DNA from: Eubacteriales bacterium
GTDB lineage: Bacteria > Bacillota > Clostridia > Oscillospirales > Oscillospiraceae
DNA: 38,021 nucleotides
Direction of reading: 5' to 3'
Assembly: GCA_030539285.1 (NCBI GenBank)
Contig: JAUNSH010000028.1
Location: 1-38,021 of the forward strand
The notes under the pieces were generated by a model. The model had not been told where the DNA came from, made no database searches, and saw nothing but the letters and a program-made list of their open reading frames with translations. The number at the start of each line of letters is the position of its first letter. Position 1 is the first letter of the stretch. Below, piece by piece: positions 6,109 to 13,729 of the stretch. Made by a program: the position numbers and the translations under genes.

Positions 6109-6926
6109 ACGCCCAAATCATTGCCATCGCCAACCAAAAGGGCGGCGTTGGTAAGACGACCACCTGTGCCAATCTCGGCATCGGACTGGCACAGGAAGGA
6201 AAGAAGGTGCTGCTGATCGACGGCGATCCGCAGGGAAGCCTGACCATTAGCCTGGGAAACCCACAGCCGGACAAGCTGCCTGTTACTCTCTCCGACATGA
6301 TGGGCAAAGTCCTGACTGACCAGCCCATTGCTCCCGGCGAGGGTATCCTGCATCACCCGGAAGGTGTTGACCTTATGCCAGCAGATATTCAGCTCTCTGG
6401 TATGGAGGTATCCCTGGTAAACGCCATGAGCCGGGAAACAATTCTCCGACAGTATCTGGAGACCGTAAAGCACCAATACAGCCATATCCTGATCGACTGC
6501 CAGCCCTCCCTGGGTATGCTGACCGTCAATGCGCTGGCAGCTGCCAACCGGGTGCTGATACCCGTCCAGGCGGAGTATTTGCCCGCCAAAGGACTGGAGC
6601 AGCTGCTGCAAACCATCAACAAGGTTCGGCGGCAAATCAATCCCAAGCTGCAAATTGACGGTATTCTTCTGACCATGGTGGACAGCCGTACCAACTTTGC
6701 CAGAGACATCAGCACCCTGCTTCGAGAGACCTATGGAAGCAAAATCAAGGTGTTTGGGACAGATATTCCCCATTCTGTCCGTGCCAAGGAAATCAGTGCC
6801 GAGGGCAAGAGCATTTATGCCCATGATCCAGGCGGCAAGGTGGCGGAAGCCTATCAAAATCTGACGAAGGAGGTGCTGAAAATTGAAAAGCAGCGCGAAA
6901 AATGTAAAGCTGGCATCGGTAGATGA
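6105..6926 (+). CDS. parA: ParA family partition ATPase
   Basis: This 273-residue ParA/Soj-type ATPase has the deviant Walker A box KGGVGKTT (12-19), the A' box LLIDGDPQG and Walker B ILIDCQPS. There is no N-terminal DNA-binding extension, as in the Soj/short ParA group. With ParB it should position or stabilise the excised circular ICE. Similar genes start the Tn1549-like backbone. The ATG at 6105 is preferred over a TTG at 6090. It overlaps the 10-codon ORF upstream and overlaps parB by 44 bp, which suggests coupled translation. No clear promoter was found, so control may come through the hairpin at 6015-6043. Confidence 0.92.
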   Translation: MNAQIIAIANQKGGVGKTTTCANLGIGLAQEGKKVLLIDGDPQGSLTISLGNPQPDKLPVTLSDMMGKVLTDQPIAPGEGILHHPEGVDLMPADIQLSGMEVSLVNAMSRETILRQYLETVKHQYSHILIDCQPSLGMLTVNALAAANRVLIPVQAEYLPAKGLEQLLQTINKVRRQINPKLQIDGILLTMVDSRTNFARDISTLLRETYGSKIKVFGTDIPHSVRAKEISAEGKSIYAHDPGGKVAEAYQNLTKEVLKIEKQREKCKAGIGR

Positions 6927-7812
6927 TCTGTTTTCCACAGAAGAAAGCCGTGCCGATGAGCAACGTGAAAAAGTGGTAGAAATCCCACTTTCGGAGCTTC
7001 ATCCCTTTAAGAACCATCCGTTCAAAGTCAAGGATGACGAAGCTATGATGGACACCGCCGAGAGCATCCGGCAGTATGGTGTTCTGGTTCCTGCCATAGC
7101 GCGGCCAGACCCGAGCGGCGGCTATGAGCTGGTAGCCGGACACCGCCGCCACCATGCCAGTGAGATTGCCGGAAAAGAGACCATGCCGGTGATTGTCCGT
7201 GACCTGGACGATGACGCAGCCACGATTATCATGGTTGACAGCAACCTTCAGCGTGAAGAACTGCTTCCCAGTGAACGGGCCTTTGCCTATAAGATGAAGC
7301 TGGAAGCCATCAAACACCAAGGAGCCAGAACAGACCTGACTTCTGTTCAAGTTGAACAGAAGTTGAGCGCCCGTGACAGAGTAGCACAGGAGGCTGGTGA
7401 AAAGAGCGGCATACAGGTTATGCGTTATATCCGCCTGACCGAGCTGATTCCTCCCCTGTTGGATATGGTGGATGAAAAGAAAATTGCCCTAAGTCCGGCC
7501 TATGAGCTGTCTTTCCTCAAACCGGAGGAACAGGCTCAACTTATTGAGACCATGGACTATGAGCAGGCGACCCCTTCTCTTTCCCAGGCACAGCGTTTGA
7601 AAAAATTCAGCCAAGAGGGCAAGCTGACCGAAGATGTCATGCTTGCCATTATGTCGGAGGAAAAGAAAGGCGATCTGGACAAGGTGACGCTGACTTCCGA
7701 AACCCTGCGGAAGTATTTTCCCAAGAGCTATACGCCCCAGCGGATGCAGGAAACCATTATCAAGCTGCTGGAGCAATGGCAGCGGAAACGCCAGCAACAG
7801 CATGAACGCTGA
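6883..7812 (+). CDS. parB: ParB/Spo0J-type partition protein
   Basis: This 309-residue protein has an N-terminal ParB nuclease-like/CTPase domain (about 33-130) with GHRRHHA (86-92) and NLQRE (121-125). A helical DNA-binding middle part follows (SGIQVMRYIRL and RAS-like helices around 170-230), and the basic C-terminus ends in KRQQQ. The start is a TTG at 6883 with AAGGAGG 9 nt upstream, inside parA. No parS site was identified by eye. The gene forms one operon with parA and the small gene at 7826. Confidence 0.9.
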   Translation: MKSSAKNVKLASVDDLFSTEESRADEQREKVVEIPLSELHPFKNHPFKVKDDEAMMDTAESIRQYGVLVPAIARPDPSGGYELVAGHRRHHASEIAGKETMPVIVRDLDDDAATIIMVDSNLQREELLPSERAFAYKMKLEAIKHQGARTDLTSVQVEQKLSARDRVAQEAGEKSGIQVMRYIRLTELIPPLLDMVDEKKIALSPAYELSFLKPEEQAQLIETMDYEQATPSLSQAQRLKKFSQEGKLTEDVMLAIMSEEKKGDLDKVTLTSETLRKYFPKSYTPQRMQETIIKLLEQWQRKRQQQHER

Positions 7813-7825
7813 AAGGAGCTACGCC

Positions 7826-8110
7826 ATGCAGGATAGATTGGCAAGAGAGCTGAAAGGCCACAATATTCTGGCTGTAGAGCGGTTCCAGGACAGCACACGC
7901 CACATGATCGAATTTGTGGTCCGTAAAAGTGAAAATCCCTATGGCTCCCCCGGTGATGAAATCCGTTTGTTTCTGGATGATGCCGGATACCGGAACGCAT
8001 TGGAACGCCAAGAGCGAAAGGAAATCAAGATCAAACGATATGCCCGCATCATCGAGGGACATATTCTCATGCAAGACAAGAAAAGTAAAAAGAATACCGG
8101 TACACATTGA
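7826..8110 (+). CDS. Small ICE protein, paralogue of the gene at 9473
   Basis: This 94-residue protein starts at the ATG 7826 with AAAGGAG 7 nt upstream. It contains RHMIEFVVRK, RLFLDDAGYRNALERQER and IIEGHIL, which align with RHMIIFDVL, RLFLSDQGYQKALENQER and VVHGDLF in the protein at 9473. Such proteins recur in Clostridia conjugative elements and have no known function to my knowledge. The gene follows parB by 13 bp and its stop overlaps a terminator, so it closes the parAB operon. Confidence 0.75.
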   Translation: MQDRLARELKGHNILAVERFQDSTRHMIEFVVRKSENPYGSPGDEIRLFLDDAGYRNALERQERKEIKIKRYARIIEGHILMQDKKSKKNTGTH

Positions 8111-8146
8111 GCCGCAGTTTTGAGTAATTTCAGACTGCGGCTTTTC
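8110..8146 (+). terminator. Intrinsic terminator after the parAB operon
   Basis: A 9-bp perfect stem AGCCGCAGT (8110-8118) with ACTGCGGCT (8134-8142) is followed by TTTTCTT. The first arm begins on the last base of the preceding stop codon. Confidence 0.8.
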
Positions 8147-8177
8147 TTATGCCCAAATTTCGAGAGGAGTGAAGTCA

Positions 8178-9074
8178 ATGGCTGTATTTCGCGTGGAACG
8201 GACGCGGGATTACACCGTTATGAGTAACCATCATTTGAGAGATAAGAGCCTGTCGTTAAAGGCAAAAGGATTGCTTTCTCAGATGCTTTCTTTGCCGGAA
8301 GATTGGGATTACACCCTGGCTGGCCTTTCTCACATCAACCGCGAGAGCAAGGATGCCATCCGCTCCGCTGTTAACGAGCTTGAGAAAGCTGGTTATGTCC
8401 AGCGCCGTCAGACCACCGATGCCAGCGGAAAGTTCAGTGTCAACGAGTATATCATTCATGAGTTCCCTGTTTTGCCGGAACCGTCGTTGGAAGAACCGTC
8501 ATCGGGAAAACCGTTGTCGGAAAACCCGACAACGGATAATCCGTCAACGGAAAAACCGTCGCCGGAAAATCCAACGCAATTAAATACTAAGAAATCAAGA
8601 AAAGAAAAACAAAATACTGATTCACGAAGTACCGATTCAATTCCTTCTTTCCGGGAAACTGCGGCGGTTGAACCGCCGGAAGCGAAACGAACCGAAGCGG
8701 CATCGGCAAGCGAATATGAGATTTATCGGGATTTGATCTGCGAAAATATTGAGTATGACATTCTGAGGCAGCAATATCCCTACGATGTAGATTCCATTGA
8801 TGAGATCGTGGAACTGATGCTGGAAGTGGTCTGCGCCAAGCGGAAATTCACCAGAGTGGCCGGTACAGACTTTCCCCATGAAGTTGTGCGATCCCGCTTT
8901 TTGAAGCTGAACAGCGAACATATTCAGTTCGTGCTGAAATGTATGCAGGAAAACACCACCAAAGTGCGGAACATCAAGCAATACCTACTGACGGTGCTGT
9001 ATAACGCGCCGACCACTATCAGCAATTACTACTCGGCGCTTGTGAATCACGATATGTACGGCAGCTCACAGTGA
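8178..9074 (+). CDS. Replication initiator-like protein (winged helix, DUF6017 type)
   Basis: This 298-residue protein has a winged-helix domain at 1-80 (LSLKAKGLLSQMLSLPEDW, then HINRESKDAIRSAVNELEKAGY), as in Firmicutes plasmid and phage initiators. A flexible Pro/Ser/Glu linker (about 95-140) follows, then a helical C-terminal domain of the DUF6017 kind known from ICE Rep proteins. The linker is encoded by six tandem 15-bp repeats (8481-8570) that look like iterons, so the origin may lie inside the gene. The ATG at 8178 has GAGAGGAG 8 nt upstream; the GTG at 8169 overlaps that site. Its likely role is replication of the excised circle. Its stop lies inside a terminator hairpin. Confidence 0.8.
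   Translation: MAVFRVERTRDYTVMSNHHLRDKSLSLKAKGLLSQMLSLPEDWDYTLAGLSHINRESKDAIRSAVNELEKAGYVQRRQTTDASGKFSVNEYIIHEFPVLPEPSLEEPSSGKPLSENPTTDNPSTEKPSPENPTQLNTKKSRKEKQNTDSRSTDSIPSFRETAAVEPPEAKRTEAASASEYEIYRDLICENIEYDILRQQYPYDVDSIDEIVELMLEVVCAKRKFTRVAGTDFPHEVVRSRFLKLNSEHIQFVLKCMQENTTKVRNIKQYLLTVLYNAPTTISNYYSALVNHDMYGSSQ
8481..8570 (+). repeat. Six tandem 15-bp iteron-like repeats inside rep
   Basis: The units start at 8481, 8496, 8511, 8526, 8541 and 8556, each beginning CCG and most reading CCGTCnnCGGAAAA. A weaker unit precedes (8466-8480). Units 3 and 4 place CCGTTGTCGG (8511-8520) and CCGACAACGG (8526-8535) as a perfect 10-bp inverted repeat. RepA_N-type plasmids carry their origin inside rep, so this is a candidate origin. 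The 15-bp period also encodes a 5-residue repeat, so protein-level selection is an alternative. Confidence 0.65.
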
Positions 9075-9085
9075 GCTGCTTTTTT
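9061..9085 (+). terminator. Intrinsic terminator overlapping the rep stop codon
   Basis: GCAGCTCA (9061-9068) and TGAGCTGC (9072-9079) form a perfect 8-bp stem with a 3-nt loop, followed by six T (9080-9085). The TGA of rep is part of the stem. Confidence 0.8.
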
Positions 9086-9117
9086 ACTGCCCGAATACCG
9101 GGAGAAAGGATTATGCC

Positions 9118-9486
9118 ATGAAACGACCTTTGGCTTACATTACCGCCTCTTGGGGCGATAACGAATTTGAAAACACGGAAAACGCCGCGAAATATTGCCG
9201 CGCGGTTTACGACGCTGGTTTTTCGCCAGTCTGCCCACTTTTGTTTCTGCCTTTGTTCCTGAACGATAAAATCCCCCAGGAGCATAAGGACAGCATCGAC
9301 ATGGCCCGTGATTATCTCCGGCGTTCCCATGTGTTGATTGTCTGCGGCCACAGCGTAGATGAAACCGTAAAAAACGACATTGCCATGGCGGAACGCCTGC
9401 GAATCACCGCGACCACCCTGGACGGTATTCTCACTGTCAAGGGGCAGGGACGCGAGAAAGGAGACAGCAACCATGAGAGAGGTTGA
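9118..9486 (+). CDS. DUF4406/DUF7768-like protein
   Basis: This 122-residue protein has PLAYITASWGDN at the N-terminus, a YCRAVYDAGFSPVCPLLF segment and a central helix, then VLIVCGHSVDETVKNDIAMA. The pattern resembles DUF4406/DUF7768 proteins, which share the Rossmann-like fold of nucleoside 2-deoxyribosyltransferases. I see no firm catalytic assignment. GGGAGAAAGG lies upstream of the ATG. It overlaps the next gene by 14 bp, indicating coupled translation. Its role in the element is unknown; nucleotide sensing or handling would be an inference from the fold only. Confidence 0.65.
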   Translation: MKRPLAYITASWGDNEFENTENAAKYCRAVYDAGFSPVCPLLFLPLFLNDKIPQEHKDSIDMARDYLRRSHVLIVCGHSVDETVKNDIAMAERLRITATTLDGILTVKGQGREKGDSNHERG

Positions 9487-9799
9487 ACCACTGAAAACAG
9501 TGACTTTGCGTGAACTGATGGAGGATATGCGAAGAAAGGCAGGAGCGCAGAACTACCAGGGCCACGACTACATGGATTTGGCCCGGTTTGATGAGAACAC
9601 CCGTCACATGATTATCTTTGATGTGCTGACCCATGATTCGCCGGTTGGTTTCAAGGGAGACCGGATGCGCCTGTTTCTCTCTGATCAGGGGTATCAGAAG
9701 GCATTGGAGAATCAGGAGCGCGGGAATATCAAAATTCTGAACCATGCGAAGGTAGTGCATGGCGACCTGTTCTATGACCACAAGGACCGTGTTCGATGA
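9473..9799 (+). CDS. Small ICE protein, paralogue of the gene at 7826
   Basis: This 108-residue protein starts at the ATG 9473 with AAAGGAGA 8 nt upstream. It shares RHMI, RLFLSDQGYQKALENQER and the ending VVHGDLF with the 94-residue protein at 7826, but has about 15 extra N-terminal residues. The two copies flank the rep gene. The family function is unknown. It lies between the DUF4406-like gene and pcfB. Confidence 0.75.
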   Translation: MREVEPLKTVTLRELMEDMRRKAGAQNYQGHDYMDLARFDENTRHMIIFDVLTHDSPVGFKGDRMRLFLSDQGYQKALENQERGNIKILNHAKVVHGDLFYDHKDRVR

Positions 9800-9810
9800 A
9801 GGAGGTTCCC

Positions 9811-9855
9811 ATGATGCTCAAATATCTCTTGCGGCGGCTGGTGGTGCCACCTTAG
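9811..9855 (+). CDS. 14-residue ORF with strong ribosome site
   Basis: MMLKYLLRRLVVPP begins 5 nt after GGAGG. It is hydrophobic and basic, as in an amphipathic helix. It lies in the 102-bp gap before pcfB. It may be a leader peptide, the relic of a longer gene, or chance. No family is recognised. Confidence 0.3.
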   Translation: MMLKYLLRRLVVPP

Positions 9856-9901
9856 TTTGAACGCCGCCCCTGCAAAATCCACGGAAAGGAGTTGATGAGC
9901 A

Positions 9902-10378
9902 ATGCAGGAAGAAGTGGAAAACAGAACAGTATCCCTGATTATCAGCGGCTCCAAGTTCTCCGGGAGACTGCTGAAATCCGGTATTTCCAAGTATCTGGCA
10001 CACCGCAAAGAAGTAAAAGCGCAGAAAAGCCGTGACCACCCGGTAGAACACGGCGGCAGGGTGAGCATGGCCGAGCTTCAGGCACAGAAAGGCGATCTGC
10101 GCCGCCTGGATATTTCAGACCCCTCTATCAAGGAGTTTGAGCGTATCGCCCGACAGCATGAAGTGAAATACAGCGTCTACAAAGTGGGCAAAGGCAAGTA
10201 TCAGGTATTCTTCAAGGCTCCCAGCGAGGAAGCCATGACCGCTGCCTTTGAAAAGTACAGCCAGAAGAAGCTGGAAAAGGCCAACCGGCCCTCTGTGTTG
10301 AAAAAGCTGGGCCAGTTCAAAGAAATGGTAAAACACGCCGTGGTGGACAGGACCAAACGGAAGGAGCTGGAACGATGA
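9902..10378 (+). CDS. pcfB: PcfB family conjugation protein
   Basis: This 158-residue basic soluble protein fits the PcfB (DUF3801) family, known from pCF10 of Enterococcus, where PcfB helps recruit substrate to the coupling protein PcfC. Recognisable parts are VSLIISGSKFSGRLLKSGI at the N-terminus, a central FERIARQHEVKYSVYK and KGKYQVFFKA, and a lysine-rich tail. AAGGAG precedes the ATG at 9902. Its TGA overlaps the ATG of the VirD4-type gene, in line with a functional pair. Confidence 0.85.
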   Translation: MQEEVENRTVSLIISGSKFSGRLLKSGISKYLAHRKEVKAQKSRDHPVEHGGRVSMAELQAQKGDLRRLDISDPSIKEFERIARQHEVKYSVYKVGKGKYQVFFKAPSEEAMTAAFEKYSQKKLEKANRPSVLKKLGQFKEMVKHAVVDRTKRKELER

Positions 10379-12210
10379 AGCAGAAAAACATCAAAAAGCT
10401 GGTACTGCTCAATCTGCCCTATTTCCTGCTGGGACTGTATGCCACTAAGTTGGGGCAGGCGTACCGGCTGGCTGCCGGTACGGACCTTTCCGGGAAGCTG
10501 CTGCATATCATGGAGGGCTTTGTCGCTGCATTTCAGTCCCCTTACCCCAGCTTTCATCCGGTTGACCTTCTTGTGGGACTGTGCTGCGGCGCTGCCCTGC
10601 GGCTGGCGGTCTATGTGAAAGGCAAAAACGCAAAGAAATACCGGAAGAACATGGAGTACGGCAGCGCCCGATGGGGAACCCATGAGGACATTGCCCCCTA
10701 CATTGACCCGGTATTCCAGAACAACGTCATTCTCACCCAGACGGAGCGGCTGACCATGAACAGCCGCCCCAAGGACCCCAGGACTGCCCGGAACAAGAAC
10801 GTCATGATTATCGGCGGTTCCGGCTCCGGTAAGACACGGTTCTGGCTGAAGCCCAACCTAATGCAGATGCACTCGTCCTATGTGGTGACGGACCCCAAGG
10901 GAACTATTCTGGTAGAGTGCGGCAAAATGCTCCAGCGCGGGACACCGAAGCTGGGCAAGGACGGAAAGCCCATGAAGGACAAGCACGGAAAGGTCATTTA
11001 CGAGCCGTACCGGATTAAGGTCCTCAACACCATCAACTTCAAAAAGTCGATGCACTATAATCCTTTCGCGTACATCCACTCGGAAAAGGATATTTTGAAG
11101 CTCGTCACTACTCTGATCGCCAACACCAAGGGCGAAGGTAAAGCCGGGGACGATTTCTGGGTAAAAGCCGAAACGCTGCTCTATACGGCGCTGATCGGTT
11201 ACATCCACTATGAGGCCCCGGTGGAGGAACAGAATTTCTCCACCCTGATTGAGTTCATCAACGCCATGGAGGTGCGCGAGGACGATGAGGAGTTCAAAAA
11301 CCCGGTAGACCTGATGTTCGATGCACTGGAAGCGGAAAAGCCCGAGCACTTTGCAGTCAGGCAGTATAAGAAATACAAATTAGCCGCTGGCAAAACAGCA
11401 AAATCTATCCTGATTTCCTGTGGTGCGCGGCTGGCGGTATTCGATATTGCTGAGCTGCGGGAAGTGACCGCCTATGACGAGCTGGAGCTGGACACTCTGG
11501 GAGACCGGAAAACTGCCCTGTTTCTGATTATGTCCGATACAGATGACAGCTTTAACTTCCTAATTTCCATGTGCTACACCCAGCTATTTAACCTGCTGTG
11601 TGAAAAAGCGGATGATGTGTACGGCGGCAGGCTTCCGGTCCATGTGCGCTGCCTGATCGACGAATGTGCCAACATCGGCCAAATCCCCAAGCTAGAAAAG
11701 CTCATGGCGACCATCCGAAGCCGTGAGATCTCCGCCTGTCTGGTCTTACAGGCGCAATCCCAGCTGAAAGCGATTTACAAGGACAATGCCGATACCATCA
11801 TCGGCAACTGCGATTGCTCCATCTTCCTGGGCGGCAAGGAGCCGACCACCCTAAAGGAGCTGTCCGCTGTCCTGGGCAAAGAGACCATCGACACCTATAA
11901 CACCGGCGAGAGCCGTGGGCGGGAGACCTCCCACTCTCTCAACTATCAGAAGCTCGGCAAAGAGCTGATGAGCCAGGATGAGCTGGCCGTCATGGACGGC
12001 GGCAAGTGCATCCTTCAGCTGCGTGGTGTTCGGCCTTTTCTTTCGGATAAGTACGACATCACCAAGCATCCCAATTATCATCTGACAGCCGATGCAGACC
12101 CACGGAACGCCTTTGACATAGAGCGGTTCCTGTCTGTCCGGCTGAAACCAAAACCCAATGAAGTCTACGAAGTTTATGAGGTAGACACCACCGACGACGC
12201 ACCGAATTAA
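10375..12210 (+). CDS. VirD4/TraG-type coupling ATPase (PcfC-like, CD1115 type)
   Basis: This 611-residue type IV coupling protein should link the relaxosome to the transfer channel at the inner membrane. Two N-terminal membrane segments are seen (about 8-25 and 62-81). Walker A is GGSGSGKTR (147-155) and Walker B is LIDECANI near 426. ILISCGARLAVFD and the TraM-contact region LKELSAVLGKETIDTYNTGE are also typical. Length fits the family. The start overlaps pcfB by 4 bp. Confidence 0.93.
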   Translation: MKQKNIKKLVLLNLPYFLLGLYATKLGQAYRLAAGTDLSGKLLHIMEGFVAAFQSPYPSFHPVDLLVGLCCGAALRLAVYVKGKNAKKYRKNMEYGSARWGTHEDIAPYIDPVFQNNVILTQTERLTMNSRPKDPRTARNKNVMIIGGSGSGKTRFWLKPNLMQMHSSYVVTDPKGTILVECGKMLQRGTPKLGKDGKPMKDKHGKVIYEPYRIKVLNTINFKKSMHYNPFAYIHSEKDILKLVTTLIANTKGEGKAGDDFWVKAETLLYTALIGYIHYEAPVEEQNFSTLIEFINAMEVREDDEEFKNPVDLMFDALEAEKPEHFAVRQYKKYKLAAGKTAKSILISCGARLAVFDIAELREVTAYDELELDTLGDRKTALFLIMSDTDDSFNFLISMCYTQLFNLLCEKADDVYGGRLPVHVRCLIDECANIGQIPKLEKLMATIRSREISACLVLQAQSQLKAIYKDNADTIIGNCDCSIFLGGKEPTTLKELSAVLGKETIDTYNTGESRGRETSHSLNYQKLGKELMSQDELAVMDGGKCILQLRGVRPFLSDKYDITKHPNYHLTADADPRNAFDIERFLSVRLKPKPNEVYEVYEVDTTDDAPN

Positions 12211-12283
12211 CGGCTGCGTCTTTCTTTCTGCCTGAAACGGAGGAAAATGTGCCTTCAAAAAATTATTTTCGGAGGTACTTATT

Positions 12284-12499
12284 ATGGCTTTCTTTAACTC
12301 TGCTGTTGGTGTTCTTCAGACCCTCGTTGTGGCGCTCGGTGCCGGTCTTGGCATCTGGGGCGCGATCAACCTGCTGGAAGGTTACGGCAATGACAACCCC
12401 GGCGCGAAGTCCCAGGGCATGAAGCAGCTCATGGCGGGCGGCGGCGTGGCCCTGATCGGCATCACTCTGGTCCCGCTGCTGTCCGGGCTGTTCGGTTAA
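12284..12499 (+). CDS. Maff2 family membrane protein, copy 1 (VirB2-like)
   Basis: This 71-residue protein has two hydrophobic segments (about 5-27 and 47-69) around a short polar loop (GYGNDNPGAKSQG). It is a Maff2 family member (CD1114/CD1113 position). Size, topology and location between the coupling protein and VirB6 suggest a VirB2-like pilin or channel subunit, which is an inference. CGGAGG lies 9 nt before the ATG. The protein is identical to the next gene's product although the DNA differs at synonymous sites. Confidence 0.85.
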   Translation: MAFFNSAVGVLQTLVVALGAGLGIWGAINLLEGYGNDNPGAKSQGMKQLMAGGGVALIGITLVPLLSGLFG

Positions 12500-12554
12500 T
12501 TTCGGCAGTCTGAAACCCGTTCACTTACACAACAAATCATAGGAGGTAACACTT

Positions 12555-12770
12555 ATGGCATTTTTCAACAGCGCAGTCGGCGTTTTACAGACCCTCGTTG
12601 TGGCGCTCGGTGCCGGTCTCGGCATTTGGGGCGCGATCAACCTGCTGGAAGGTTACGGAAATGATAACCCCGGCGCAAAGTCCCAGGGCATGAAGCAGCT
12701 CATGGCGGGCGGCGGCGTGGCCCTGATCGGTATCACCCTGGTTCCGCTGCTGTCTGGTTTGTTCGGTTAA
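12555..12770 (+). CDS. Maff2 family membrane protein, copy 2 (VirB2-like)
   Basis: This protein is identical in all 71 residues to copy 1, lying 271 bp upstream. AGGAGG lies 8 nt before the ATG. Eight of the first 11 codons after ATG differ from copy 1, including Ser AGC versus TCT, while only about 11 of the remaining 59 or so do, and all changes are silent. This points to strict selection on the protein, with possible gene conversion in the 3' part. A stable hairpin follows and may limit read-through into virB6. Confidence 0.85.
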   Translation: MAFFNSAVGVLQTLVVALGAGLGIWGAINLLEGYGNDNPGAKSQGMKQLMAGGGVALIGITLVPLLSGLFG

Positions 12771-12790
12771 TCTTTGATGTGAAAATCCTC

Positions 12791-12820
12791 TGCCCCTCCT
12801 GCCAACCAGTGGGAGGGGCA
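12791..12820 (+). other. RNA hairpin between Maff2 copy 2 and virB6
   Basis: TGCCCCTCC (12791-12799) and GGAGGGGCA (12812-12820) pair perfectly around a 12-nt loop. No T-run follows, so it is not a classic terminator. It could stabilise the 3' end of the pilin message or pause polymerase. The GGAGGG of virB6 lies just beyond it. Confidence 0.5.
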
Positions 12821-12838
12821 AGAAAGGAGGGAAAGTAA

Positions 12839-13708
12839 GTGGATTATATCAAAGAACAAATTACACAGTGGCTGAAGGAAATCCTGGTAGGTGGCATTAC
12901 CAGCAATCTCTCTGGGCTGTTCGATAGCGTGAACCAGAGAGTTGGCGAAATCTCCACCCAGGTAGGCCAGACACCCCAGGGCTGGAACAGCGGCGTGTTC
13001 AACATGATCCACAACCTGTCCGAAACAGTGATTCTTCCCATTGCCGGATTGATTCTGGCCTTTGTGATGACTCTGGAGCTGATCCAGCTCATTGCCGACA
13101 AGAACAATCTGCATGATGTGGACACCTGGATGTTCTTCAAGTGGATTTTCAAGACAGCCTGTGCAATCCTGATTGTCACCAACACCTGGAACATCGTCAT
13201 GGGCGTGTTCGATGTGGCGCAAAGCGTGGTGAACCGGGCGTCCGGCGTGATCGTCGGCAACACCAGCATCGACATAACCAGCGTCACAGCTGACCTGGAG
13301 ACCCGGCTGATGGCAATGGATTTGGGACCGCTGTTCGGTCTATGGTTCCAAAGCCTGTTTATCGGCGTTACCACCTGGGCGCTGTCCATCTGCATCTTTA
13401 TAATCACCTATGGGCGAATGATCGAGATCTATCTGGTAACTTCTGTGGCCCCGATCCCGATGGCAACGATGACCAACCGGGAATGGGGACAAATGGGGCA
13501 GAATTATCTGCGTTCCCTGTTCGCTCTGGGCTTCCAGGCATTTCTCATTATCATCTGTGTGGGCATCTATGCGGTGTTGGTGCAGGGCATTGCAGCGGAA
13601 ACCGACATTATTGCAGCCATTTGGGGCTGTATGGGCTACACCGTCTTGCTGTGTTTCACCTTGTTTAAGACGGGAAGCCTTGCAAAATCCGTGTTCAATG
13701 CCCATTAA
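12839..13708 (+). CDS. VirB6/TrbL-type conjugal transfer membrane protein (CD1112 type)
   Basis: This 289-residue polytopic protein has about six membrane segments: VILPIAGLILAFVMTLELI (about 64-82), one near 100-120, a pair around 160-205, FQAFLIIICVGIYAVLV (about 225-245) and a last one near 255-275. The family forms the inner-membrane pore part of type IV secretion channels. An N-terminal amphipathic region comes before the first segment. The start is GTG at 12839 with GGAGGG 7 nt upstream. PrgI and VirB4 follow, as in Gram-positive systems. Confidence 0.9.
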   Translation: MDYIKEQITQWLKEILVGGITSNLSGLFDSVNQRVGEISTQVGQTPQGWNSGVFNMIHNLSETVILPIAGLILAFVMTLELIQLIADKNNLHDVDTWMFFKWIFKTACAILIVTNTWNIVMGVFDVAQSVVNRASGVIVGNTSIDITSVTADLETRLMAMDLGPLFGLWFQSLFIGVTTWALSICIFIITYGRMIEIYLVTSVAPIPMATMTNREWGQMGQNYLRSLFALGFQAFLIIICVGIYAVLVQGIAAETDIIAAIWGCMGYTVLLCFTLFKTGSLAKSVFNAH

Positions 13709-13729
13709 CCCGGAAAGGAGGTTTATCCC

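Noticed and set aside
8353-8583. 76-codon ORF in another frame of rep
   Set aside because: It follows the 15-bp repeat in a shifted frame, giving an Arg/Asn-rich low-complexity peptide without a ribosome site.
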